DNA from: Candidatus Lumbricidiphila eiseniae
GTDB lineage: Bacteria > Actinomycetota > Actinomycetes > Actinomycetales > Microbacteriaceae
Length of the DNA: 64,000 nt
Direction of reading: 5' to 3'
NCBI GenBank assembly: GCA_002529645.1
Contig: NAEP01000059.1
Coordinates: 17,898 to 81,897 of the forward strand
Position 1 is the stretch's first letter, and each line of letters opens with the position of its first letter. Below are positions 9,258 through 18,533 of this stretch, piece after piece. Both the position numbers and the translations under genes were made by a program. The notes beneath the pieces were generated by a model. The model had not been told where the DNA came from, did not search any database, and saw only the letters and a program-made list of their open reading frames with translations.

Positions 9258-9797
9258 TTAAACAACTGATGCGCCCTTACGTCGGTTACAGGGGCCACAC
9301 AAAATCTGGAGATTTTCAGCTGTCGTAGCACCACCGTATGCTACTGGAATCACATGGTCGTACTGGAGTTCAGTATTAGTGCCACACTGGCGACAGCGTC
9401 CCCGGTCTCGTGTCCACACGAATTGTTTGACTTCAGAGGAGATTGCCCGCCGCACAGTTGAGCGGGGGCTTTGCTCCATGGCGACTATCGATTTTGCGCG
9501 GTTTAACGTAGCTTCATTTCTCTGGTGTTTCACGACCAGTAGTGCATAAACATCTTCCGGGTGTAACCCATCGTTGTCCCAGTGCCACTGCCCTCTGAAA
9601 AGCCAATAGGCACGCTCCTCCACCTGTGCAACCCTCCAAGGAAATCGCTCCGTTTGGGCGACCAATTGGTCGAACTCCTCACCGCGTACCTTCCAGAGAC
9701 GATAGACCTGTCTACCGATTGCCAGTGTGACCCAGCCCTTAGTGCGGAACACCCCGGGTTGGTGGGTGAGTTTCACGTTATTGACCCGTCGAAGCAC
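9258..9797 (-). CDS. HNH endonuclease domain protein
   Basis: 179 aa. The C-terminal third carries a complete HNH/McrA-type motif: CRQCG, then LQYDHVIPVAYGGATTAENLQILC (catalytic His in DHV, Asn in AENL) and CGPCNRRKG, so the zinc Cys pairs and the metal-binding His are all present. The N-terminal two thirds (to about residue 110), rich in Trp and charged residues, are not recognised. The GTG start at 9797 follows AGGAG about 7 nt upstream on this strand. Base composition is clearly lower in GC than the flanking genes, and it lies opposite in strand between fmt and rpe, which suggests horizontal acquisition. It could be a stand-alone defence or homing-type nuclease; no partner methylase is visible. 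Confidence 0.8.
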   Translation of the reverse strand: MLRRVNNVKLTHQPGVFRTKGWVTLAIGRQVYRLWKVRGEEFDQLVAQTERFPWRVAQVEERAYWLFRGQWHWDNDGLHPEDVYALLVVKHQRNEATLNRAKSIVAMEQSPRSTVRRAISSEVKQFVWTRDRGRCRQCGTNTELQYDHVIPVAYGGATTAENLQILCGPCNRRKGASVV

Positions 9798-10232
9798 CTT
9801 AAATCTCCTAATGAGTAACCAGGGAACGAACTATATAGTAGCTCATATCCGACACTCTCGAGGCCGCATTCAAGCACCTGATTGAGCATCCCGTCCCCAC
9901 GAAACAACGCGAAACCAATGCGAGTTCACAGCACGTTTTCGACACCCACCTCCAAACTCTGCGGTGTCCATCCGGCCCGTCACCTGCCTATCACCCAGGA
10001 CACCATCTGATCCTGTGTGAACACTCGTGGTTGGCGCGAGCTTGATGTCCGCTTCCAAGAACGAAATTCAGTCCGTTCTGTCGGGCACTACCGGTGTCGC
10101 CACACCAGCACGCGACCGAATTAGTCCGGATACGGACGATACGTCTCGTTCTCGTTCTCGTTCCCGTTTCGCGTTCGATGGTACCCAACACTTACTTCGT
10201 CGAAACACAACCCGCCCAGATAGGCTTTCCCC
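9798..10232. other. Intergenic region without a recognised gene
   Basis: About 435 bp between the HNH gene and rpe, lower in GC than the flanks. The short open frames on both strands lack ribosome-binding sites and recognisable sequence. A short TCTCGTTC-type tract at 10142-10172 is the only local repetition seen. It may be debris from the event that brought in the HNH gene. Confidence 0.5.
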
Positions 10233-10898
10233 ATGCCCTCGCGAATCAACCCGAGCATCCTGTCGGCTGACTTCGCGAACTTTGAGCGTGAGTTGGGGCG
10301 GATCGCGAGCGCCGACCTCGTGCACGTTGACGTCATGGATAACCATTTTGTGCCGAACCTTACGTTTGGACTGCCGATGGTGCAGCGCTTGCAGCAGGTC
10401 AGCCCCATTCCGCTTGACGTGCACCTCATGATCGACGATGCCGACCGGTGGGCTCCCGGTTATGCCGAGGCGGGCGCGTACTCGGTCACCTTCCACGCCG
10501 AAGCGGCGGCTGATCCGGTTGGTATTGCCCGCCGCCTGCGTGAGATTGGTTCCCGTGCGGGCATCGCACTGAAACCGGGCACGGATGTCACGCCCTACCT
10601 TGAGTTGCTGCCGAACTTCGATCAGGTCCTGGTCATGACGGTCGAACCAGGATTTGGGGGGCAGTCCTTCATGCCCGAAATGATGGGCAAGCTCCGCACT
10701 CTCGCTAGGGCTGTGCACGTGCGCGGACTCGACGTGTGGCTGCAGGTTGACGGGGGCGTGTCGCTCGACACCATCGGCATCGCCGCCGAGGCCGGTGCTG
10801 ACACCTTTGTCGCTGGATCCGCCGTTTTTGGTGCGGATGTCCCGGCCGAGCAGATTGCGGCACTGCGGGATGCGGCGGCGGGTCATTCGCACCGGTAA
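10233..10898 (+). CDS. rpe: Ribulose-phosphate 3-epimerase
   Basis: 221 aa TIM barrel interconverting ribulose-5-P and xylulose-5-P. Family motifs: [16 protein letters not shown] at the N-terminus, [16 protein letters not shown] (metal His and Asp), [19 protein letters not shown] and the second metal Asp in LQVDGGVS. Length is normal. The ATG at 10233 is the family start. It heads a run with hisE (10 bp gap) and hisG, the usual order in this group. Confidence 0.96.
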   Translation: MPSRINPSILSADFANFERELGRIASADLVHVDVMDNHFVPNLTFGLPMVQRLQQVSPIPLDVHLMIDDADRWAPGYAEAGAYSVTFHAEAAADPVGIARRLREIGSRAGIALKPGTDVTPYLELLPNFDQVLVMTVEPGFGGQSFMPEMMGKLRTLARAVHVRGLDVWLQVDGGVSLDTIGIAAEAGADTFVAGSAVFGADVPAEQIAALRDAAAGHSHR

Positions 10899-10907
10899 TC
10901 TTGACGG

Positions 10908-11171
10908 GTGAAGACTTTTGACGGGCTTTTTGCTGAGTTGAGCGAGATCGCTCGCCGTCGCCCCGAGGGTTCTGGCACTGTGCGGGCGCTCGATGCTGGT
11001 GTGCACGCGATCGGCAAGAAGATCGTGGAGGAAGCGGCCGAGGTGTGGATGGCGGCCGAATACGAGGGCGATGAAAAAACCGCTGAGGAAATTTCGCAGC
11101 TGCTTTACCACCTGCAGGTGCTCATGCTCGCACAGGGGCTCACCATTGAAGATGTTTACCGACATCTCTGA
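10908..11171 (+). CDS. hisE: Phosphoribosyl-ATP pyrophosphatase
   Basis: 87 aa, GTG start 10 nt after rpe. All-alpha MazG-like fold with the signature [17 protein letters not shown] (Mg-binding Glu residues) and the final [21 protein letters not shown]. It hydrolyses PR-ATP to PR-AMP, the second step of histidine synthesis. In this lineage HisE and HisI are separate proteins, consistent with hisI at 12.8 kb. Confidence 0.95.
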   Translation: MKTFDGLFAELSEIARRRPEGSGTVRALDAGVHAIGKKIVEEAAEVWMAAEYEGDEKTAEEISQLLYHLQVLMLAQGLTIEDVYRHL

Positions 11172-11219
11172 GTCGATACTGGCCTGACATCCGCCCCTGA
11201 CAAACTCGAAAGCCGCCTT

Positions 11220-12068
11220 ATGCTCCGAATAGCCGTGCCGAACAAGGGATCGCTTGCCGATACCGCCGCGCAAATGCTCAGCGAGGCGGGGTACCACGGG
11301 CGCCGTGATCCGCGCGATCTCATTGTCGCGGACAGCCGCAACGGGGTGGAGTTCTTCTATCTGCGGCCGCGGGATATCGCAACCTATGTTGGATCAGGGG
11401 TGCTTGATGTCGGCATCACCGGGCGGGATTTGCTGTTGGATTCGGGGGCGAGAGCCGTTGAGATCGAACCGCTCGGGTTCGGGCAGTCAACGTTCCGGTT
11501 TGCGGCACCGACCGGGGTATTTGCAACTCTCTCCGACCTCGACGGCGCGCGCGTGGCCACGAGCTATCCCGGGCTGGTGCGCACGTTTCTTGCGGCCCAC
11601 GGTGTGACCGTGCACCTCGTGCGCCTTGACGGTGCGGTCGAGTCTGCCGTGCGGCTCGGAGTTGCCGATGCGGTCGCTGATGTCGTGTCGACCGGTGCGA
11701 CGCTGCGTCAGGCGGGGCTGGAGATTTTTGGTCCGGTCATCCTCGAGTCTGAGGCGGTGATCATCGGGCCGGTCGCCGAGAACGCGAACCGGCCCGGCAT
11801 TGATACGCTCCTGCGCCGCTTGCAGGGTGTGCTCGTGGCTCGGCAGTGGGTGATGCTCGATTACGATATTCCCGTCACAGACCTTGAACGAGCAACTCTT
11901 GTTGCCCCCGGGTTCGAGTCACCAACGGTGTCACCGCTGCACGATCCGGAGTGGGTTGCGGTGCGAGTTATGATTCGTGCTGACACCATGAACCAGGTCA
12001 TGGACCAACTGTACGCGCTCGGTGCCCGTGCCATCCTCGTGAGTCAAATCCACGCCGCCAGGCTGTGA
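11220..12068 (+). CDS. hisG: ATP phosphoribosyltransferase (long form)
   Basis: 282 aa, so the long, HisZ-independent form with a C-terminal regulatory domain. It catalyses the first step of histidine synthesis. Visible motifs are [35 protein letters not shown] and the PRPP-binding region [17 protein letters not shown]. The last 70 residues form the ferredoxin-like domain expected to bind histidine as feedback inhibitor. The stop overlaps the hisF GTG (GTGA). Confidence 0.96.
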   Translation: MLRIAVPNKGSLADTAAQMLSEAGYHGRRDPRDLIVADSRNGVEFFYLRPRDIATYVGSGVLDVGITGRDLLLDSGARAVEIEPLGFGQSTFRFAAPTGVFATLSDLDGARVATSYPGLVRTFLAAHGVTVHLVRLDGAVESAVRLGVADAVADVVSTGATLRQAGLEIFGPVILESEAVIIGPVAENANRPGIDTLLRRLQGVLVARQWVMLDYDIPVTDLERATLVAPGFESPTVSPLHDPEWVAVRVMIRADTMNQVMDQLYALGARAILVSQIHAARL

Positions 12069-12838
12069 GCGACCGGATGCCCCTCACTGTCCGTATTATT
12101 CCGTGCCTAGATGTTGATCGGGGCCGGGTGGTCAAGGGCGTTAATTTTCGCAAACTGCGTGATGCCGGTGACCCCGTGGAGCGTGCCGAACAGTACGGCA
12201 CACAGGGTGCCGACGAGCTTACGTTTCTCGATGTCACGGCGACCGTGGATGACCGGTCGACGACGTACGACATGGTGCAGCGGGTCGCTGAGCAGGTGTT
12301 TATTCCGCTCACGGTGGGCGGTGGCATCCGCTCGCCCGAGGATGTGGCCCGGTTGCTCGGTCACGGTGCCGACAAGGTGGGAGTCAACAGCGCCGCGATT
12401 GTGCGTCCGGGGTTACTCAGCGAGATAGCTGACCGGTTTGGTGCGCAGGTGCTTGTGCTCTCGCTCGATGTGAAGCGAGCGTCGCACACACCGTCGGGGT
12501 TTGCCGTCACGACCCACGGTGGGCGCACCGAGACACAGCTTGACGCGCTCGCCTGGGCACGCGAGGCGATTGAGCGTGGCGCGGGGGAGTTGCTGGTTAA
12601 CTCAATTGATGCCGACGGCACGAAGGCCGGGTATGACCTTGAGCTCACCTCGCTCATGCACGAGCTGTCAACTGTCCCGATTATTGCCTCTGGGGGTGCG
12701 GGGGCGCTTGCCGACTTTGCCCCGGTCGTCGCGGCGGGTGCCGACGCGGTGCTCGCGGCATCCGTGTTTCACAACGGTGAGTTGACCATTCGTGAGGTGA
12801 AGGCCGCACTCGCGGCGGAGGGCGTGGTGGTGCGGTGA
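12065..12838 (+). CDS. hisF: Imidazole glycerol phosphate synthase, cyclase subunit
   Basis: 257 aa. TIM barrel with catalytic Asp in [18 protein letters not shown] and the second in [17 protein letters not shown]; phosphate-binding glycines in VGGGIRS and ASGGAGA. Acts with HisH (36.2 kb) to make IGP and AICAR. GTG start overlapping the hisG stop; its own stop overlaps the hisI GTG, so the his genes are translationally coupled. Confidence 0.97.
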   Translation: MSDRMPLTVRIIPCLDVDRGRVVKGVNFRKLRDAGDPVERAEQYGTQGADELTFLDVTATVDDRSTTYDMVQRVAEQVFIPLTVGGGIRSPEDVARLLGHGADKVGVNSAAIVRPGLLSEIADRFGAQVLVLSLDVKRASHTPSGFAVTTHGGRTETQLDALAWAREAIERGAGELLVNSIDADGTKAGYDLELTSLMHELSTVPIIASGGAGALADFAPVVAAGADAVLAASVFHNGELTIREVKAALAAEGVVVR

Positions 12839-13416
12839 GTGCGCAAAACGAGACGGCCCAGGATGTCGCGGTGCGGAGCACGGTGGCACCCGGCGGGGTA
12901 TCTGACAAGACCGATGCGGATGTCGCAGCCGCACTTGATCGCGCCCGCTTTAACGCCGACGGGCTGTTGCCCGCGGTCATCCAGCAGCACGATACGGGCG
13001 AGGTGCTCATGCTCGGCTGGATGGACCGTGAGGCGATGCGGCGCACCCTCACACAGGGGCGAGTGACGTTCTGGTCCCGCTCGCGTCAGCAGTATTGGCG
13101 CAAGGGTGACACAACGGGCAACGCCCAGTGGGTGCGTTCGGCAGCGCTCGACTGCGACGGTGACACGCTGTTGGTTCGAGTGGTACAGGTGGGTGTGGCC
13201 TGTCATACCGGCACGCGCACGTGCTTCGACGGCGACGAGTTGACCGTCGTTGCCGACGCGGCATCCGCGGCATCGGGTGAGGGTGTTCGTGGTGTTGCGG
13301 GGTCGAGCGATGTCGATGTGCCTTGTGACACCGCGGTCGAGGCCGGGTTTGTTCGCTCCGCCGGGCTCGGTCAGCGCACAGAGAAGGGAGCAGCCCGTGG
13401 CATCCACAACTCGTGA
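12835..13416 (+). CDS. hisI: Phosphoribosyl-AMP cyclohydrolase
   Basis: 193 aa. The catalytic core (residues about 35-140) contains [36 protein letters not shown], the metal-binding DCDGD and the cysteines in [11 protein letters not shown]. It opens the purine ring of PR-AMP. The protein is longer than usual: about 35 residues before the core and about 50 after it are Ala/Val/Gly-rich and not conserved. The 3' end overlaps the trpE start by 20 nt, so these extra residues also cover the trpE ribosome-binding site. Confidence 0.93.
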   Translation: MSAQNETAQDVAVRSTVAPGGVSDKTDADVAAALDRARFNADGLLPAVIQQHDTGEVLMLGWMDREAMRRTLTQGRVTFWSRSRQQYWRKGDTTGNAQWVRSAALDCDGDTLLVRVVQVGVACHTGTRTCFDGDELTVVADAASAASGEGVRGVAGSSDVDVPCDTAVEAGFVRSAGLGQRTEKGAARGIHNS

Positions 13417-14917
13417 AGACTTTCTCGCACACCTGGTCGGTCGTCGAGTGGTGCCGGTCGTGCGCGAGTGCTTTGCCGACGGCGAATCGCCGGTTGGTAT
13501 CTACCGGAAACTCGCGGCCGATCAACCCGGTTCGTTTTTGCTGGAATCGGCTGAACAGGGGGGCATGTGGTCACGCTACTCGTTTGTTGGTGTCGCCAGC
13601 TATGGGGTGCTCACGCAGCGCGGTGATGAGGTCGAGTGGCTCGATTATGGGCTGTCGGCGCAGCGGGCATTTGGCACGGATGTCTCGGCGCTCGCCCCGC
13701 TCGCGGCCGTTGATGCGCTGTACCAGCGGTGGCAGACAGCGAGTGTCCCGGACGGCCCGCCGCTGTCCGGTGGGCTCGTGGGATTCATTGGCTGGGAGGC
13801 TGTGCGGCAGCTTGAGCATCTTCCGAATCGCCCCCCGTGCGATTTCGATATTCCCGGGCAGGCGTTGGCGTTCGTCGCGGATCTTGTTGTGGTTGATCAC
13901 CGCACGGGAACCGTGCAGCTTGTGGCAGTCATGCTCAACACCGATACTGTTGACGCCGAGGCGCTCTGGCTCGCAGCGCAAGAGCGCCTCGATCGAATGC
14001 AGCGTTTGCTCGCTCAACCCGCTGAAGCGTGGTTGGCCGAGGTGGATTTTGCCGCGCCATCCACGCCCCGTCACCTCACCGCAAAACATGACTTTCTCAC
14101 CGCGGTCGTGCGCTCGAAAGAGCACATTGTGGCCGGGGATATCTTCCAGGTCGTTATCTCGCAGCGGTTTGAGCATGATGTCACGGCGCATCCACTCGAG
14201 GTGTATCGGGTGCTGCGCAACCTCAACCCCAGCCCGTACATGTACTACTTTCACCTTGAGGATGTCGCGCACCGGCCATTCTGGATTGTCGGGTCATCGC
14301 CCGAAGCGCTCGTGAAAGTACAGTCGGGGCGGGTGTACACCCACCCGATCGCGGGGTCAAAACCCCGTGGCGACACCCCCGAGGCTGACGCGGAGCTTGA
14401 GGCTGAGCTCGCGAACGATGCGAAAGAACAGTCTGAGCACCTCATGCTCGTGGACCTGAGCCGCAATGATCTCTCCCGGGTGTGTGAGGCCGGGTCGGTG
14501 GAGGTGACGGAGTTCATGCGGGTGGAGCGATACAGCCACATTATGCATCTCGTGTCTTCGGTGGAGGGTAACCTCACCGCTGGGCGCAGTGCGATTGATG
14601 TGCTCCGCGCGAGCTTCCCGGCGGGCACGCTGTCGGGGGCCCCCAAGCCTCGGGCACTGGAGATCATCGACGATCTGGAACCGACGCAGCGCGGTGTGTA
14701 CGGCGGTGTTGTCGGCTACTTCGGATTCGATGGCGACGCTGACCTTGCGATCGCGATCCGTACGGCCGTCATTGCGGACGGGGTCGCCCGTGTGCAGGCG
14801 GGTGCGGGACTGGTTGCCGATTCTGATCCGGAGACCGAGTATGAGGAATCCCGGGACAAGGCGGCGGCACCGCTGCGTGCGGTCGCCATCGCCAATGCTC
14901 TGCGGAGGTTGCGGTGA
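13397..14917 (+). CDS. trpE: Anthranilate synthase component I
   Basis: 506 aa from GTG 13397, which follows AGAAGGGAG and begins [13 protein letters not shown], the family N-terminus. A longer upstream reading is out of character. It converts chorismate to anthranilate. Motifs: [18 protein letters not shown] (Trp-binding LLES), [38 protein letters not shown] and [15 protein letters not shown]. Located directly after hisI, matching the mixed his-trp order of this family. No leader peptide or attenuator can be expected since the start lies inside hisI. Confidence 0.96.
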   Translation: MASTTREDFLAHLVGRRVVPVVRECFADGESPVGIYRKLAADQPGSFLLESAEQGGMWSRYSFVGVASYGVLTQRGDEVEWLDYGLSAQRAFGTDVSALAPLAAVDALYQRWQTASVPDGPPLSGGLVGFIGWEAVRQLEHLPNRPPCDFDIPGQALAFVADLVVVDHRTGTVQLVAVMLNTDTVDAEALWLAAQERLDRMQRLLAQPAEAWLAEVDFAAPSTPRHLTAKHDFLTAVVRSKEHIVAGDIFQVVISQRFEHDVTAHPLEVYRVLRNLNPSPYMYYFHLEDVAHRPFWIVGSSPEALVKVQSGRVYTHPIAGSKPRGDTPEADAELEAELANDAKEQSEHLMLVDLSRNDLSRVCEAGSVEVTEFMRVERYSHIMHLVSSVEGNLTAGRSAIDVLRASFPAGTLSGAPKPRALEIIDDLEPTQRGVYGGVVGYFGFDGDADLAIAIRTAVIADGVARVQAGAGLVADSDPETEYEESRDKAAAPLRAVAIANALRRLR

Positions 14918-14957
14918 TTGGTGTGTGCTGTGTGTTTGTGGTGTTGTGGGGGCTGCA

Positions 14958-15677
14958 GTGACCGGTGCTCGGCTCAGATTTGTGACCCTTTCCGGTTGCC
15001 TTGTGGCGGCACTGTTGGTGTTGCTCGCATGGAGTCAAAGCTGGTACCAACTCGTTCTTGCGCCAGGGTCGGGTGCTACCGGTGCACCGCTTTCGATTTC
15101 CGGAGATATTGCCTCGCCCGCGCTCGCTGCCTTTGCGCTCGCCGCGCTCGCACTCGTGGCGGCACTGGCACTGGCCGGTCCGGGCATCCGAATGGTGCTC
15201 GGTGTGCTTGCCGTGCTGCTCGGTGGCTGCGTGCTCCTCGCTGCGGCAACGACCCTCAGCAACCCGGTGACCGCGGTCTCTTCGGCGGTGACGAAGGCGA
15301 CCGGGGTGGCCGGGGATGCCTCGACTGCCGCGCTCGTCGGATCGCTCACCCAGACCGGGTGGCCGATCGTGTCGTTCATCGGTGGAGTGTTGCTTCTGGC
15401 CGCGGGAGTCGTGGTGTTGATCACCGGAGGAAGGTGGCCCAGTAGCTCACGGCGCTATAGTCCGGTGAGGATAGCCCCGGTGGACGGACCGGATGAGATC
15501 GAGGAATCCGCCGGCTCGACGTGGCCCGTCGGGGCAGGCCGGTCGGGTGATGCTGCGGTTCTGATCGAAGCTAGTGAGGGGGTCACCGGATTCGACGGGA
15601 GCCACGAATCATCCAGTGACGCAATCAGCGACTGGGACAGCCTGACACACGGCACTGATCCGACCGCCCGGAACTAA
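14958..15677 (+). CDS. Trp-biosynthesis-associated membrane protein (TIGR02234/PF09534 family)
   Basis: 239 aa from GTG 14958. Four hydrophobic segments (about residues 8-26, 50-68, 74-95 and 130-152) with the conserved SWYQL-type motif (QSWYQLVL) after the first segment identify the Trp_oprn_chp family, membrane proteins of unknown function almost always found in actinobacterial trp operons. The C-terminal 75 residues are acidic and probably cytoplasmic. It lies 40 bp after trpE. An upstream extension into trpE is an artefact of a long open frame. Confidence 0.85.
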   Translation: MTGARLRFVTLSGCLVAALLVLLAWSQSWYQLVLAPGSGATGAPLSISGDIASPALAAFALAALALVAALALAGPGIRMVLGVLAVLLGGCVLLAAATTLSNPVTAVSSAVTKATGVAGDASTAALVGSLTQTGWPIVSFIGGVLLLAAGVVVLITGGRWPSSSRRYSPVRIAPVDGPDEIEESAGSTWPVGAGRSGDAAVLIEASEGVTGFDGSHESSSDAISDWDSLTHGTDPTARN

Positions 15678-15682
15678 GCGCG

Positions 15683-15796
15683 CCAGCCCCGTCCGCTCCG
15701 AACCCTGTGCGAGGGTCGTGCCAGCCCCGTCCGCTCCGAATCCTGTGCGAGGTTCGTGCCAGCCCCGTCCGTTCCGAACCCTGTGCGAGGGTCGTG
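15683..15796. repeat. Three tandem 38-bp units upstream of dapF
   Basis: Units start at 15683, 15721 and 15759 and share cores such as CCAGCCCCGTCCG and CTGTGCGAGG with one or two substitutions; a partial fourth unit follows. They fill most of the 165-bp gap between the Trp-associated gene and dapF. No open frame with a ribosome-binding site uses them. Confidence 0.85.
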
Positions 15797-15842
15797 CCAC
15801 GGGGAGCGTTTGTACCACGGTGTTTCCGCCTAAACTGGGTGA

Positions 15843-16721
15843 ATGTCCCGGGAACTGCGCTTCACCAAGGGCCAGGGAACCGGGAATGATTTTATTGTCT
15901 ATTCTGACCCCGAAGGGGCTTTCAATCTCTCGGCAGAGGCCATCGCCGCAATCTGCGATCGACAGTTTGGTGTGGGAGCAGACGGGGTCATCCGGGCCAT
16001 CCGTTCGTCGCGTCTCGATGCGGGTGCGGCGGTGCTGGCCGAGGATGCCTCGGCGGAGTGGTTCATGGACTACCGCAACGCCGACGGTAGTGTCGCGGAA
16101 ATGTGCGGCAACGGCATCCGTGTCTATCTGCGATACCTGTTAGAACAGGGCCTGTTGACTGCGGGTGTGGGGGATGTCGTGGCAATCGGCACCCGTGTCG
16201 GCGTCCGCCGGGTGACGGTGCACGAGGCTGGGTTCGAGGTCGATCTGGGCGTGTGGCGGCTGAATGACGGTGAGCCACTCGTGCGAGCGCGAGGTCTGCC
16301 GGTTGCCCGACCTGGCCTCGCGTTGAATCTCGGCAACCCGCACGTTGTCGTTGCGCTCGCCGATGAGGAGGAACTGGCGGGGGTCGATCTGACTCGGGTG
16401 CCGATCCTCGATCCAGAGGCGCCGGATGGCGCGAACATCGAGTTCGTCGTCCCTGCAGAGCCGCTCGTCGACTCGGGGTACGGGCGAATTCGGATGCGGG
16501 TGCACGAACGTGGATCAGGAGAAACTCTCTCGTGCGGCACCGGTGCTGCCGCCGCGGCGCTCGCGGTGCGGACCTGGGCTGGTATCGCTGCCCCCAGGAT
16601 CTGGAAAGTGCAGGTTCCCGGCGGAGTGCTCGGCGTACGAATGTGGTCCGAAGTCGATGGCGAGCACGTGTCGTTGCGTGGCCCGGCGGAACTCGTGTTC
16701 GACGGGGTTGTGGGCATTTAA
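15843..16721 (+). CDS. dapF: Diaminopimelate epimerase
   Basis: 292 aa. Converts LL- to meso-diaminopimelate for lysine and peptidoglycan. The first catalytic Cys is in [15 protein letters not shown] and the second in [17 protein letters not shown]; the N-terminus [11 protein letters not shown] is the actinobacterial form. The ATG at 15843 is the family start. It stands as a single gene; miaA, its frequent upstream neighbour in this group, is not next to it here. Confidence 0.96.
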   Translation: MSRELRFTKGQGTGNDFIVYSDPEGAFNLSAEAIAAICDRQFGVGADGVIRAIRSSRLDAGAAVLAEDASAEWFMDYRNADGSVAEMCGNGIRVYLRYLLEQGLLTAGVGDVVAIGTRVGVRRVTVHEAGFEVDLGVWRLNDGEPLVRARGLPVARPGLALNLGNPHVVVALADEEELAGVDLTRVPILDPEAPDGANIEFVVPAEPLVDSGYGRIRMRVHERGSGETLSCGTGAAAAALAVRTWAGIAAPRIWKVQVPGGVLGVRMWSEVDGEHVSLRGPAELVFDGVVGI

Positions 16722-16913
16722 CGGGGTTGTAGGCGTTAAAACATCTTCTTTCTAGCGTTTAGACACTGTCTTTCTAGATTGTCGCAAGGTGGCTTCTAGA
16801 TTGCCGCAAGGTGACGTGGTTAAGGTCGTAAGCGGCCCGGCCACCCGGACAGAGGTGCGTGCGGTCATTCCTAATTGGGTGCACAGTTCAGCCCTGTCGA
16901 GTGGAGCATATCG

Positions 16914-18533
16914 GTGGCACATGTCGAAACTCGTTTGCCCGTCGGTACGCGCGAGCTGTTGGAGTCACCGGCCTCGGGTGTTGCGTCTGCCTCTGTGCCC
17001 GTCGGTACGCGCGAGCTGTTGGAGTCACCGGCCTCGGGTGTTGCGCTGCCTCGTGTGCCCGTCGGTACGCGCGAGCTCTTGGGGCAAGTGAACGCGGCGC
17101 AACTTGTTCTCGTGTTGTGTGTTTTCACCTGGGGGGCTTACCAGTGTTTTTGGAATCTTGCCGCAGCAAATATCGGCCCGGACGAGCCTGTCTATCTGAA
17201 GGCTGGTCTTGAGTATATCCGCGGTGATTTTTCCTACAACCGTGAGCACCCGCCCACGGTGAAATTCCTACTGGGAATAGCCCAATTACTCTTGGGCGAG
17301 GGGCAGATTGCCGGTCGGGTGCTGACCGCTTTGGCGGCGTACTCCGTCGGAGTCATCCTGTGGTTCTGGCTGAGGAGGGAGATAGGGTGGGCAGGAGCCA
17401 TTACTGCTGCCGGGTTCTGGTTGATACTGCCGCACGGTTTCTACGGTAATGTCCGGCTGGACAGGATTACTCTTCTGGAACCATTCATGGTTCTCTTTGT
17501 GGTTGCTGCGATGGCATCCGCATGGCGGTGGTGGCGAACAGGAAGTCTCTGGTACGCAGCAGCGGCAGGTCTTTTATTCGCACTATCGGTGACATCTAAG
17601 GTGACCGCAATCGTCATGATTCCGGTGTTTATTCTGTTAATGGTCATCCGGCGCCCGTGGAAAAAATCGGTGTGTGCTGCCGTGTTGTTCATGATTATTG
17701 GGTGTGCTGCTGCAGTTGCCCTGTACGCACCGATGGACATTCAATCGGCACTTACCTACATGGTGGATTATCAGTCAGCGCACAATGGAAACGGGCACCT
17801 TGTCTCGATTGCCGGGATGGTCACTCGTTATCCACCGTGGTGGGCAAATCTGTGGTTTCTTGCTGCGGGGATGGGTGCTATTGCACTTATTGTCGTCGGA
17901 GGACTCACCACCGTTTCACTCCTGTCGAGGTACCGCGTTCTCACCGCATATCTCGCCGTGGCTTTGGGTCTGCTGGTGGTGTTCTATCTTGTGATATCTC
18001 GTGTGGCCCTGCCGCACTATTACTACGCCTGGGTGTGGCTACTGTGTGCTCTGGCGGGTGTTGGTGTGTCCGTGCTTCTCACCGGGCGAAACGGTGCCAC
18101 CACACTCGTGAACAGAAGACGAAAATCTATTCAGACATTGACGCTTGTTGCGGTCATATTATTTTCGTTGATCAGCGGCATAACGGCGTCTGTGCGGGTG
18201 TGGAATGAGCGACCAGCGGGGGCCGCCCTTGTTAGCGCAAGATTGGCCGATGCGGGCCTGTCGAAGGGCCTAATTTACGTGGAGGGGCTTGCCGGATGGG
18301 AGTTTGTTCCGTACCTTGGATCACGTATCACCTCATCACTGCAGGATGCATCGCTTGTCGGAATTATAATTGGCTTGGGCCCAACCGATAGTGTTCCACC
18401 TTCACCCGAGTTTGTACGAGCACTCATAAACAACCCGGATATTTTTGAGGCCGTCAAAATCGATCGCATCTGCCTGTTTATTATCCGTGATAAAACCCGG
18501 GCGTTAACCCTTCTTGCCCGGGTGCACAATTAG
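16914..18533 (+). CDS. GT39/ArnT-like integral membrane glycosyltransferase
   Basis: About 540 aa with at least ten hydrophobic segments. The first extracytoplasmic loop carries the acidic motif NIGPDEPVYLKAGLEYI and REHPPTVKFLLG, and later RLDRITLLEP, as in GT-C enzymes of the PMT/ArnT type, which transfer sugars from polyprenyl-phosphate donors. The N-terminal 50 residues are a 20-residue repeat (VPVGTRELLESPASGVA) translated from three 60-bp repeat units. GTG codons inside the repeats (16995, 17055) could equally serve as starts, so the length is uncertain; 16914 was chosen because GGAG lies about 9 nt upstream. The acceptor is unknown. It is a single gene between dapF and a methyltransferase. 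Confidence 0.75.
   Translation: MAHVETRLPVGTRELLESPASGVASASVPVGTRELLESPASGVALPRVPVGTRELLGQVNAAQLVLVLCVFTWGAYQCFWNLAAANIGPDEPVYLKAGLEYIRGDFSYNREHPPTVKFLLGIAQLLLGEGQIAGRVLTALAAYSVGVILWFWLRREIGWAGAITAAGFWLILPHGFYGNVRLDRITLLEPFMVLFVVAAMASAWRWWRTGSLWYAAAAGLLFALSVTSKVTAIVMIPVFILLMVIRRPWKKSVCAAVLFMIIGCAAAVALYAPMDIQSALTYMVDYQSAHNGNGHLVSIAGMVTRYPPWWANLWFLAAGMGAIALIVVGGLTTVSLLSRYRVLTAYLAVALGLLVVFYLVISRVALPHYYYAWVWLLCALAGVGVSVLLTGRNGATTLVNRRRKSIQTLTLVAVILFSLISGITASVRVWNERPAGAALVSARLADAGLSKGLIYVEGLAGWEFVPYLGSRITSSLQDASLVGIIIGLGPTDSVPPSPEFVRALINNPDIFEAVKIDRICLFIIRDKTRALTLLARVHN
16932..17079. repeat. Three direct repeats with period 60 at the glycosyltransferase 5' end
   Basis: The core GCCCGTCGGTACGCGCGAGC occurs at 16937, 16997 and 17057 with flanks also conserved. 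The two intervening segments (38 nt after the 22-nt core) are nearly identical to each other, so the array may have grown by duplication of a repeat-plus-spacer unit. The copies are in one frame and give a 20-residue protein repeat. Confidence 0.9.

Noticed and set aside
10140..10175. TCTCGTTC tract before rpe as a regulatory repeat
   Set aside because: Short, simple-sequence tract with no second occurrence of similar layout apart from a brief match near 33680; more likely chance or slippage.
13250..13396. Longer trpE reading starting inside hisI
   Set aside because: The extra 49 residues are out-of-frame hisI sequence; the conserved TrpE N-terminus starts at GTG 13397 with AGAAGGGAG upstream.
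14589..14957. Long N-terminal extension of the Trp-associated membrane protein
   Set aside because: It is the shifted frame of trpE, Arg/Ser-rich as expected for a shadow frame; the family starts at GTG 14958.
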